DNA of 12,780 nt from Chitinophagaceae bacterium (lineage in GTDB: Bacteria; Bacteroidota; Bacteroidia; Chitinophagales; Chitinophagaceae): NCBI GenBank assembly GCA_025455245.1, contig JALOMX010000017.1:1-12780 (forward strand). Direction: 5' to 3'. This document shows, piece by piece, positions 1 through 7,503 of this stretch. The translations under genes were made by a program, and so were the position numbers. Each line of letters begins with the position of its first letter. Within the stretch, counting starts at the first letter, position 1. The notes beneath the pieces were generated by a model that was not told the origin of the DNA, searched no databases, and worked only from the letters and a program-made list of their open reading frames with translations.

Positions 1-655
1 AAGCTGCAGCGCGGGCGGCTTTCATACCGGCCATACCCGCCGCCGGATCTTTTTGCCCCCATGTGCCATCTGCTTCAATGGCCATCCTTTGGGTAGTATT
101 AAATGCTATTCCCCAGGGCGAATGAAATGCATTGGTAGCAATAGGAATGATATTTTCAAAAAGCGAAGGCTCTTCAATAGCCCACTCGAGTAACTGCTGC
201 CCTCCCAAACTACCACCAATACCCACCCGTATTTTCTCAATACCAAGATATTTTCTTAAAGGCTGAAAAGAACGTATTATATCCCGTGTGGTGATCATGG
301 GAAAACTATAGTAATAAGGCTGTCCCGCGCAAACATCGTTATCTAAAGGTCCAAGGCTGCCGTAACAACTTCCAGGAACATTGGCGCAAACAATAAAATC
401 ACGGGAAGGGTCAAACAATTTGCCTTCGCCCACAAGCCCTTGCCACCACTCGTGCGGAGCGCTGTTAGCCGTAAGTGCATGAAAAATCCAGATTACATTA
501 TCACGCTTTGCATTCATGCGGCCGTAAGTATGATATGCAAGATGATAACGGCTAAGCCGCTGTCCTGACTCAAGCATAAAACCTTTCCATTTCACCTTCT
601 CTGCAGGTGAACACAAATCGGATGGAACGCGAAATATTTTAGGTGTATGGTCCAT
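1..655 (-). CDS. metX: Homoserine O-acetyltransferase, N-terminal part (cut by window edge)
   Basis: This enzyme transfers the acetyl group of acetyl-CoA to the hydroxyl of homoserine, making O-acetylhomoserine in the cytoplasm; MetY, encoded just upstream, uses that product. I translated 218 codons from the ATG at 655 without a stop, about 60% of a usual MetX of 350-370 residues. The alpha/beta-hydrolase fold shows as the family block FHALTAN near residues 58-64, the NVPGSCYGSLGP stretch near 92-103, and the nucleophile elbow GIGGSLGGQQ with Ser149 as the likely catalytic serine. WGIAFNTTQRMAI near 181-193 also fits MetX. The catalytic Asp and His would lie in the missing C-terminal part, to the left of the window. 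The gene starts 57 bp after metY on the same strand and is probably in the same SAM-controlled operon. The start is supported by conserved sequence beginning soon after it. A homoserine O-succinyltransferase is less likely given the MetY partner. Confidence 0.93.
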   Translation of the reverse strand, partial: MDHTPKIFRVPSDLCSPAEKVKWKGFMLESGQRLSRYHLAYHTYGRMNAKRDNVIWIFHALTANSAPHEWWQGLVGEGKLFDPSRDFIVCANVPGSCYGSLGPLDNDVCAGQPYYYSFPMITTRDIIRSFQPLRKYLGIEKIRVGIGGSLGGQQLLEWAIEEPSLFENIIPIATNAFHSPWGIAFNTTQRMAIEADGTWGQKDPAAGMAGMKAARAAA

Positions 656-662
656 AAAACAG

Positions 663-699
663 TGCCACGAATGCATTTTTTATTGGTGCATCCGTGGCA
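663..699 (-). other. Strong hairpin between metY and metX
   Basis: Two 13-nt arms, 663-675 and 687-699, pair over their whole length with a single G-T wobble around an 11-nt loop. On the transcript the hairpin starts 12 nt after the metY stop codon and ends 7 nt before the metX ATG. The bases after the stem are CTGTTTT, a poor T tract, so it is not a convincing terminator. It is better placed to modulate translation of metX or to protect the upstream message. Its role is inferred only; it could also be a dispersed genomic repeat. Confidence 0.6.
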
Positions 700-711
700 A
701 TCGTATTGAGT

Positions 712-2070
<1,359 letters not shown>

Positions 2071-2086
2071 TCACTAAATTGGTGAA

Positions 2087-2094
2087 CAAAACTA
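2087..2094 (-). promoter_or_regulatory. Possible second -7 box close to metY
   Basis: On the minus strand this reads TAGTTTTG, a full match to the Bacteroidota -7 consensus TAnnTTTG, 49 bp before the metY ATG. No TTG element stands 19-23 bp upstream, so it is weak as a promoter. If real, it would start a short transcript of metY that escapes the riboswitch. The same octamer occurs before the outer membrane receptor gene at 6127-6134. Confidence 0.25.
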
Positions 2095-2164
2095 ATGGTT
2101 CCAACTTTATTCCTTTGAGGTATCTCTTTTTTTTATTCGTTAAAAAAATTCACATTGCCACCCT

Positions 2165-2200
2165 CACTGCCATCTCATCAATGTTGGTGAGATGGCAGTG
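2165..2200 (-). repeat. Long inverted repeat in the metY leader
   Basis: Arms at 2165-2180 and 2185-2200 surround a 4-nt loop. The outer 13 base pairs are perfect; the inner three include one mismatch in the minus-strand transcript, which is a wobble on the plus strand. It lies downstream of the SAM-controlled terminator and 128 bp before metY. No T tract follows directly; the nearest one on the transcript is about 18 nt further on, so a simple terminator is unlikely. It may be an RNA stability or processing element, or a DNA site for a dimeric regulator. Function unknown. Confidence 0.55.
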
Positions 2201-2286
2201 CAGACCGGGTGAAGGCCTGTTCTTGTCTGGCGGAACTTATCAGAGAAGTGGGTTAAAAACCGCGGCTTACCGGGAGCACATCATTT

Positions 2287-2302
2287 CCCATCCCGGGATG
2301 GG
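2287..2302. repeat. Perfect 16-bp palindrome beside the terminator
   Basis: The sequence CCCATCCCGGGATGGG is its own reverse complement, with its centre between 2294 and 2295. It sits just downstream, in transcript terms, of the T tract of the riboswitch terminator. A palindrome with no spacer suits a dimeric DNA-binding protein better than an RNA hairpin, but nothing in the window identifies such a protein. Confidence 0.4.
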
Positions 2303-2304
2303 GG

Positions 2305-2341
2305 GAAATAAAAAAGCTCATCCGGTAAGTCAGATGAGCTT
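2305..2341 (-). terminator. Intrinsic terminator of the SAM riboswitch
   Basis: Read on the minus strand, AAGCTCATC (2341-2333) and GATGAGCTT (2322-2314) form a perfect 9-bp stem with a 10-nt loop. The stem runs into TTTTTTATTT, the T tract expected of a Rho-independent terminator. It stands 36 nt after the riboswitch aptamer and 276 nt before metY, so it can act as the OFF element of a transcription-attenuation switch. The plus strand has no T tract after the stem, so termination is one-directional. Confidence 0.85.
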
Positions 2342-2382
2342 GATATAATGAAGTTAAAAAATCAAACTTGATCTCTGACTTA
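2326..2382 (-). promoter_or_regulatory. Antiterminator pairing of the SAM riboswitch
   Basis: The minus-strand sequence TAAGTCAGA (2382-2374) is perfectly complementary to TCTGACTTA (2334-2326). The first copy includes five bases of the 3' strand of aptamer helix P1. The second covers most of the terminator loop and the top two bases of its 5' arm, and two more pairs into that arm are possible if one A is bulged. P1 and this helix therefore cannot both form. Without SAM the helix should disturb the terminator; with SAM, P1 holds its strand and the terminator is free to form. The pairing is seen directly; the switching is inferred from known S-box mechanisms. Confidence 0.7.
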
Positions 2383-2491
2383 TCTCATCACGCTATTGCG
2401 TGAATGGAGTTGGCACCTTCTACGGAGCGAGAACTTCCGCAGGGTTGCCAAGGCTTCAAAGGGCCATATCCCTCAGCCTTTCTGGATAAGT
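2378..2491 (-). promoter_or_regulatory. SAM-I (S-box) riboswitch aptamer
   Basis: The RNA binds S-adenosylmethionine and controls methionine genes. Helix P1 pairs ACTTATC (2491-2485) with GATAAGT (2384-2378), 7 bp. The kink-turn and P2 core reads GAGGGATATGGCCC followed by TTTGAAGCC and GGCAACC (2449-2443), nearly the family consensus. P3 pairs GCGGA with TCCGT. The conserved GGTGCCAACTCC follows, then P4 as a perfect 6-bp hairpin (2403-2388, loop of 4 nt). The transcript then re-enters P1 through TGAGATAAG. All four helices of the four-way junction are present. The aptamer sits between a promoter and a terminator and upstream of metY-metX, as expected for SAM feedback on homocysteine synthesis. 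Confidence 0.97.
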
Positions 2492-2512
2492 ATCCTGTAT
2501 AAAGAACTGACG

Positions 2513-2546
2513 CAAAAATAAGGGGGACTTTTTTTAAAAAGCAAAA
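2513..2546 (-). promoter_or_regulatory. Bacteroidota-type promoter of the metY-metX operon
   Basis: On the minus strand, TTTTG (2546-2542) is followed by a 21-bp spacer and TATTTTTG (2520-2513), a full match to the TTTG...TAnnTTTG pattern of Bacteroidota housekeeping promoters. Transcription would begin near 2505-2508, about 15 nt before riboswitch helix P1. The element starts 12 bp after the stop codon of the GLPGLI gene, entirely between genes. Confidence 0.75.
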
Positions 2547-2558
2547 TATTTTTCGTTG

Positions 2559-3302
2559 CTACAAAACTATGTTCCAGAAATTCTTTTGCTTTTCCTCCTC
2601 ACTTCCCCAATCGTTAGTGCCTTTTACAAGAGCCATCAGTTCCTTCCGGTTAATTTTAGAAGCCTTTCCCTGGGGAAGCTTCAGGTCGTTGGGAACCGGG
2701 GAAACCAGCTCCACTTTGGTAGCAAACCAGGTGGTGTAATAACGGGGAAAGGCGAGCCCCAATATGGCTCCGGGCAATCCCTGGTAAGGCCCCGGACCCA
2801 ACGGCGCCGTGATCTGATCGGTAAAAAATGCGATGACATATAATGTGTCAAACATCCTGCCTACAGCTTTGCGGCAATCAAAACCGGCAATGTTCCTGAC
2901 TTCATCGGTTATGCGCCATTCGAGGTTTATAGCCGTATCCTGTACAATAAACTTTTTTTCATACACCTGTTTAAGTTCGGTGGAAATACCTTCATTAAAA
3001 CTCATGTACAGTTGGTTGTCGGCACCGGCATCCGCTCCCCAAAAGTTCTGCCATTTATTATCCGGAACCTCCCGGCCTGCCTTGAAAAGCGATTGGCTAC
3101 TATCGAAATACAGATCGAAGTAGGTAACGCTGTACACCGGCATCCGGTCTTTAAATTCCCTTGTCCACGAATTGTCTTCAATAAACTTATGCATGTTTAC
3201 TTTCTTTTCATATTCAATTTTTCCTTTGCTTATAAAAACAGCCTGTGCATGCACCTGAACGAATGAAAAGAACACAAGACTTAACAAATACACTTTATTC
3301 AT
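2559..3302 (-). CDS. GLPGLI family exported protein
   Basis: A 247-residue exported protein of the GLPGLI family, known almost only from Bacteroidota and without an assigned biochemical role. Residues 1-19 form a signal peptide (MNK, then a hydrophobic stretch ending VHAQ), so the mature protein should sit in the periplasm or be surface-linked. The family signature appears as GPGPYQGLPGAILGL at 169-183. Before it come LEWRITDEVRNIAGFDCRKA (127-146), containing the family's usual Ile-Ala-Gly-x-x-Cys element, and the aromatic IAFFTDQI. The start is 18 bp after the stop of the outer membrane barrel gene, so the two are probably one transcript; this pairing recurs in Bacteroidota. The C-terminus is short, ending soon after the conserved core. 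I infer an accessory role for the neighbouring barrel protein, but nothing in the sequence proves it. Confidence 0.9.
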   Translation of the reverse strand: MNKVYLLSLVFFSFVQVHAQAVFISKGKIEYEKKVNMHKFIEDNSWTREFKDRMPVYSVTYFDLYFDSSQSLFKAGREVPDNKWQNFWGADAGADNQLYMSFNEGISTELKQVYEKKFIVQDTAINLEWRITDEVRNIAGFDCRKAVGRMFDTLYVIAFFTDQITAPLGPGPYQGLPGAILGLAFPRYYTTWFATKVELVSPVPNDLKLPQGKASKINRKELMALVKGTNDWGSEEEKQKNFWNIVL

Positions 3303-3320
3303 AAAAATAATATTATTCGA

Positions 3321-6089
3321 TTACCAGCCTTCATCTGCTTTTTGCTGCCCCTTGTTAAAATTCCAGTGAAGGGTCAACAACCAATACCTGCGTATGACAT
3401 CATAGGTTCTTTCGCTTACAAAGTTGGAACTGATGTTTCGCTGAAAACCAATATTCTGATTCAAAATATCATTCATTCTGAATCCAAGACGCATATCCTG
3501 TTTTTTAGACACCTTTTTTTCAAAAGAAGCGTTCCAAATAAAAGCATTATTGTTTTGATCGAACACATCGGTCCGTTCACGCCAGTTGTACTGCATATCC
3601 GTTTGGAGGGTAAATCCTTTAGGCAAAAACAAACTTAAATTGAATTCACTGCGCGTGGTAAAATACTCTGTCTTTGTTTCGGGACTGATGGAAGATTCAC
3701 TGAAGTTGTAATTGACAGCCTGATCGAGGTGAACGCTATACTTCTTATCCTTTTGTTTAAATAAACTGGTGCTGAAACCGATATTCCTGCTGATGGTTTG
3801 GTTTTGTACCCCGTTTATAAAATTAGTAAGTCGTGAAAAGGAAGGATCGAGGCTGAAGGCAACATCAATATCCGGCTTTTTCCATTTGAAGTTATATCCC
3901 ATATATCCCCCAAGGGTATAATTCCCGTCAACATTCACCGTTTGGGTTACCCTTCTGCCAAAAGCATCCACCACATTTCTTGTGCTAAAGGCATTTGCCG
4001 TTGGATTGAACCAAATGCCCATCCACATGCCGTTGTTGTTGAGTGGCTTCCATTGATTAAAACCAAAGTTTATATTATGGTTGAAGGATTGTACCAGATC
4101 GGGATTACCGACTACAATATTCAACGGATCATTGTTGTCGGCCACAGGCTGCAGCTGATTGGCTGTAGGAGCCCTTGTGCTGCCGTTGTAGTTTAGCCTG
4201 ATGCTGCTGTACTGCCCGAGTTTGTAGGAAAGATTGGCCCTTGGGAAAATGTTGGTAAAGGAATACTTACGGGTGGTATCACGGAAAAGGTCCTCCTGCT
4301 GCCAGTCTGTAAAAGCCACATCACCCCCAAATCCATATTGAAGTTTTTTTCCATTAAACCGATAACCCGCACCGGTTCTGTTTACAATATTCTTAAATGA
4401 GAAATCATTGGAGAATAACTCATTTAAGCTTTCGTATTTATCATTCACTTTATCAAAACTCAATCGTTCCTCGCGACTATCCGAAAGGGAAAACCCATAG
4501 TTAACTTCCACAATCCCATTTTTACCAACAGGCTCCGAATAGGCAGCCCTTCCGCCCCACATAACAGACCTTCCAAAATTTTCCTTTTTCTGATCCACAG
4601 TATCTTTTCTGAACAACCCGTTTTCATCATAAAACTCGTTGGCTGTAAACAGGAACCCATCTGAAATAAGGTTGCTGTACTGATTGGAAAAATTTACAGA
4701 AAGGGTTCTTCTGGGTTTTTTCAATTTTAGTTTATATAAAACGTTTGCAGAAAACTGTCCATTTTCGCTTTCACCGGATGTGGTTCGATAGCTTTTGTTT
4801 ACGGGCATTTGTTTGCCGTTTAACGCCTCGCTTTGATATTGGTTATTCAGGGTGTTTTGCCCATACGACCCTGTTAGATTAAAGGTTAACGATTGCGCAC
4901 TGTCGATAAACAATTCTGACCTGGCCAACACCCGATGACGCATTCTCGTGGCAAGGTTTTTCGAATTTTCATTATTAAAAAATTGGGTATCGGGTAAAAT
5001 ATTCTGCGTTCTTACGGTGGTGTTGGCTTCAGTTTGCAGGTGCTGAAAACGGTATGCGCCATTCATACTGCTGCGGTTTTCATTCCATTTGTTTGCATAG
5101 CTTGTACCAAGGTTCAGTGTGGTAGGTAAGCCTTCGCCATTGTAACCTCCACTGCCACCAAACTCATCAGCCTGACTAAATATCATTATGCTGCCATCAT
5201 CGCCCACTTGCATATTATTGTTGATGTTGCCGCCAAACTGATTTTCTTCCGACCAGCCTAAAGCATTGTTGTTGGTATTGGCCATTATTCCATAAACACT
5301 CAACTTGCGTTTATCCTTAAAGGCATTGATCATTGCCTGATTTTCCCATCTTTCCGGCAACCCGCCTCCTAATTTTACTTTTCCAAAATGCCCCCTTTTG
5401 AATTCATCTTTCAGTTTCAGGTTGATGGTCTTTTGGCTGTTCCCGTCATCAACACCGGTAAACGTGGCCTGATCGCTTTTTTTATCAAACACCTGAACTT
5501 CCTTCACAGCATTGGCCTGGAGGTTTCTGGTGGCAAGTGTCGGATCATCGCCGAAAAACTCATCACCGTCTACAAGAACTTTTTGCACCCTTTGACCTTG
5601 TGCCGAAATTTGTCCTTTGCTATCAACCGTAAGGCCGGGAAGTCTTTTCAGCAAATCCTCCACGGTAGCCCCTTCCTGCACTTTAAAACTATCCGCTAAA
5701 AATGAAAGCGTATCGCCCTTCATCCTGACGGCACTTCCACGAACAATTACATTTTGCAACACCACGGCCTTTGTCAGCATGACAATATCACCGAGATGGG
5801 TTTCACCTTTTATGTCAATAAAGTCAACATGATCTGCATATCCCGGATAGGTAATCAAAAAAATATACTTTCCGTCAGACGGCGCCTTAAGGACAAAAGA
5901 GCCATCTGTTTTTGCCCGGCTAAATCCAACAAGAACAGAATCTTTTGACCTCAGCAAAACAATGCTAGCATTGTACAGCCGGATATTCTCAAGGGTATCA
6001 ATGGCTTTTCCATAAATGGAAGAAGATTGGGCTTGGGTTAAGATTGAAAAAAACAATCCTATAATGATGAAGCCAAGGGGTTTAATCAT
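3321..6089 (-). CDS. TonB-dependent-receptor-like outer membrane beta-barrel protein
   Basis: A 922-residue outer membrane protein. Residues 1-20 are a signal peptide (cleavage likely after LTQA). A carboxypeptidase-like regulatory beta-sandwich domain spans about 22-108 (SIYGKAIDTLENIRLYNASI to DIVMLTKAVVLQNV). A plug-like domain follows at about 118-228, containing VEDLLKRLPGLTVD and VLVDGDEFFGDDPTLATRNL. The rest is a beta-barrel rich in aromatic and Asn residues, of the outer membrane protein beta-barrel type (PF14905), not the SusC type; no SusD gene is adjacent. The last clear strand is YWLLTLHWNF, followed by a short tail ending in Trp. Such proteins resemble TonB-dependent importers but their cargo is usually unknown, and none can be read here. 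The downstream GLPGLI gene is probably co-expressed. The upstream gap carries a candidate -7 box and an inverted repeat. Confidence 0.9.
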   Translation of the reverse strand: MIKPLGFIIIGLFFSILTQAQSSSIYGKAIDTLENIRLYNASIVLLRSKDSVLVGFSRAKTDGSFVLKAPSDGKYIFLITYPGYADHVDFIDIKGETHLGDIVMLTKAVVLQNVIVRGSAVRMKGDTLSFLADSFKVQEGATVEDLLKRLPGLTVDSKGQISAQGQRVQKVLVDGDEFFGDDPTLATRNLQANAVKEVQVFDKKSDQATFTGVDDGNSQKTINLKLKDEFKRGHFGKVKLGGGLPERWENQAMINAFKDKRKLSVYGIMANTNNNALGWSEENQFGGNINNNMQVGDDGSIMIFSQADEFGGSGGYNGEGLPTTLNLGTSYANKWNENRSSMNGAYRFQHLQTEANTTVRTQNILPDTQFFNNENSKNLATRMRHRVLARSELFIDSAQSLTFNLTGSYGQNTLNNQYQSEALNGKQMPVNKSYRTTSGESENGQFSANVLYKLKLKKPRRTLSVNFSNQYSNLISDGFLFTANEFYDENGLFRKDTVDQKKENFGRSVMWGGRAAYSEPVGKNGIVEVNYGFSLSDSREERLSFDKVNDKYESLNELFSNDFSFKNIVNRTGAGYRFNGKKLQYGFGGDVAFTDWQQEDLFRDTTRKYSFTNIFPRANLSYKLGQYSSIRLNYNGSTRAPTANQLQPVADNNDPLNIVVGNPDLVQSFNHNINFGFNQWKPLNNNGMWMGIWFNPTANAFSTRNVVDAFGRRVTQTVNVDGNYTLGGYMGYNFKWKKPDIDVAFSLDPSFSRLTNFINGVQNQTISRNIGFSTSLFKQKDKKYSVHLDQAVNYNFSESSISPETKTEYFTTRSEFNLSLFLPKGFTLQTDMQYNWRERTDVFDQNNNAFIWNASFEKKVSKKQDMRLGFRMNDILNQNIGFQRNISSNFVSERTYDVIRRYWLLTLHWNFNKGQQKADEGW

Positions 6090-6091
6090 AA

Positions 6092-6156
6092 AAGTAGTTA
6101 GTGTGTGGAGATGGTTTTTTGATTCTCAAAACTATTGTCTCACCCACTAACTACTT
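6092..6156. repeat. 12-bp perfect inverted repeat flanking the receptor promoter region
   Basis: AAGTAGTTAGTG at 6092-6103 and its exact reverse complement at 6145-6156 lie 41 bp apart. One arm starts 3 bp from the receptor ATG; the other lies upstream of a candidate -7 box at 6127-6134. After one mismatch, three more inner pairs match. If transcription starts after the -7 box, only one arm is transcribed, so a pair of protein-binding sites is more likely than an RNA hairpin. The core TAGTTAG recurs on the minus strand at 6199-6193, next to a short GTTAG/CTAAC dyad at 6186-6197. Confidence 0.55.
6127..6134 (-). promoter_or_regulatory. Candidate -7 box for the receptor-GLPGLI operon
   Basis: The minus strand reads TAGTTTTG, matching TAnnTTTG, 37 bp before the receptor start codon. 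I see no TTG at the usual 19-23 bp upstream; that region is instead occupied by one arm of the inverted repeat. The missing -33 element could mean activation by a bound regulator or an alternative sigma factor, or that this is a chance match. Confidence 0.4.
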
Positions 6157-6249
6157 GTTAAAGAAACCCAAAGAATGTATGAATGGTTAGAGCTAACTAT
6201 TAAACAAATGCGCTTCCTGATTGATTCTTTTCAATATAAAAACGACTGC

Positions 6250-7323
6250 TCATTGATTTTTTTCAAAACTCAGATTCACCTTACCTGCACTTGCTTTAGC
6301 CGTTACCGGAACACCGCCGCCGTTCACCGAACCTTTCAGTTGTGATTCAGATGCACTTCCTGAAAAATTACCAAGGTTTGGAACATTTACTTTCATACCA
6401 CTCAGGTCAAGGTCAACACCCTTTCCGGAGGGAATATTTAAATCAATGCTTCCGGCAGATGTGCGAAGTTTTACATAGTTGCCTAACTGATCGATATCAA
6501 CACTAACACTTCCACCGCTTGTTCCTGCATCAACACTTCCTTTCAGCCTTGTAATTTTTATACTGCCTCCTGAAGTTTTGGTCAGCAGTTCACCATTGAT
6601 GGCATCTACGGAAACAGAACCTCCACTCGTGGTCGCTTCAATTTTCCCTTCAAGGCCACCCAATTTTAAAGAACCACCGGATGTTGCAAGATCAATTTCC
6701 CCTTTGGAGTTTTCAGCAGTGATACTTCCTCCACTCGTTTTTAGGTTAATCTTGCCTTCAGAACCTTTTACGGTAATGCTGCCACCTGATGTTTTGCCAT
6801 CAATATTTCCCTTTACATTTTCCACATTAAGGCTTCCGCCACTTGTTGTAAAATCATGATTGCCATCCAATCCCTTTAGGGTAATACTACCACCGCTTGT
6901 TTTTAGATCTGAATTGATCCTGGAAGGAACATAAAGCTTAAAAGAAATACTCAATGCATTTTTCCAGTCTGTCCAACCGTTTTTCTGTTTGGCATGCGCT
7001 TTCACTTTATCGCTTGAAGCCTCAATAATAAGCTCATACCGCTCTTTCAATCTTTCTTCAATTTCAGATTTGGAGAGGCTTTTATTGTTGTTGCTTTTTA
7101 TATAAACCTCAAGCCGGGCTTTTTCACCGCCGCCACCATAAACAGAAAGGCTACCGCCGGAAGTGATAAGTTCTGCCTCTTTAAGGTTCAGCCCATCCAA
7201 CGGCTTAACATAATATGGCTCATCCTGTGCCATTAAAACCGTGGAAATAAAAAATGACATTAAAACAAAACCAAATTGGAGGAGGCGTAAGGCAGGCATT
7301 TGAAAAATGGATTGTGTTTTCAT
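6250..7323 (-). CDS. Exported DUF4097-type beta-repeat protein with 18-residue TSGGS repeats
   Basis: A 357-residue exported protein. Residues 1-32 form a signal peptide with a long hydrophobic core ending VLMAQ. An N-terminal part (about 50-135) carries a first TSGGS at 54 and a charged helical stretch (SKSEIEERLKERYELI, 84-99). From 142 on, TSGGS recurs every 18 residues: 142, 160, 178, 196, 214, 232, 250 and 268, then a variant TSAGS at 288. Each repeat has the form TSGGS-[ILV]-x-[ILV] plus a short turn with a Gly, which predicts a right-handed beta-helix or stacked sheet as in the DUF4097/adhesin-like family. I see no lipobox and no Por-type C-terminal sorting domain. Location is periplasmic or surface; function unknown. 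It stands between the FtsX permeases (180 bp upstream) and the outer membrane barrel gene (160 bp downstream), all on one strand. An upstream Met at residue 1 is preferred over Met9 because it gives the basic start of the signal peptide. Confidence 0.85.
   Translation of the reverse strand: MKTQSIFQMPALRLLQFGFVLMSFFISTVLMAQDEPYYVKPLDGLNLKEAELITSGGSLSVYGGGGEKARLEVYIKSNNNKSLSKSEIEERLKERYELIIEASSDKVKAHAKQKNGWTDWKNALSISFKLYVPSRINSDLKTSGGSITLKGLDGNHDFTTSGGSLNVENVKGNIDGKTSGGSITVKGSEGKINLKTSGGSITAENSKGEIDLATSGGSLKLGGLEGKIEATTSGGSVSVDAINGELLTKTSGGSIKITRLKGSVDAGTSGGSVSVDIDQLGNYVKLRTSAGSIDLNIPSGKGVDLDLSGMKVNVPNLGNFSGSASESQLKGSVNGGGVPVTAKASAGKVNLSFEKNQ
6463..6900 (-). repeat. Coding 54-bp periodic repeat region (eight TSGGS units)
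   Basis: Eight consecutive units of about 54 bp encode TSGGS at exact 18-residue steps within the DUF4097-type gene. The DNA is diverged: every TSGGS, including the separate one near the N-terminus, uses a different codon combination. This marks an old repeat kept at protein level, not a recent DNA expansion. Confidence 0.85.
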
Positions 7324-7503
7324 AATGAAAGTTTATGTGTGATTGATTAATGAATATTATACGAAAGCGGTTAACAAAATGTTACAGAAAGGCACTACCA
7401 CTTAAAACATAATTTTGCCGGTTCAACAAGAATACGTCCGTTTATCTATTACAAAATGAAGTAAGAACACCTTTGAATTTGCTTATTGAAGAATCACAAA
7501 CGG

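Noticed and set aside
2484..2495. GGATACTTATCC dyad overlapping the 5' strand of riboswitch P1 as an alternative hairpin
   Set aside because: Only about 4 bp can form around a 4-nt loop, too weak to compete with the 7-bp P1.
3306..3317. AATAATATTATT palindrome between the receptor and GLPGLI genes
   Set aside because: A pure A/T palindrome in an 18-bp gap is likely by chance and too weak to act as a terminator.
4460..4660. A 66-codon minus-strand open frame inside the receptor gene
   Set aside because: It is in a different frame within a well-supported long gene, without independent evidence.
6463..6900. The 54-bp periodicity as a CRISPR array or minisatellite
   Set aside because: The units are coding, diverged at DNA level and conserved only as protein, without identical repeats or unique spacers.
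7427..7456. TTTTG, 17 bp, TATTCTTG upstream of the DUF4097-type gene as a promoter
   Set aside because: The -7 box has a mismatch and the spacer is shorter than usual, so I did not list it. The rest of the 180-bp gap shows no clear signal.
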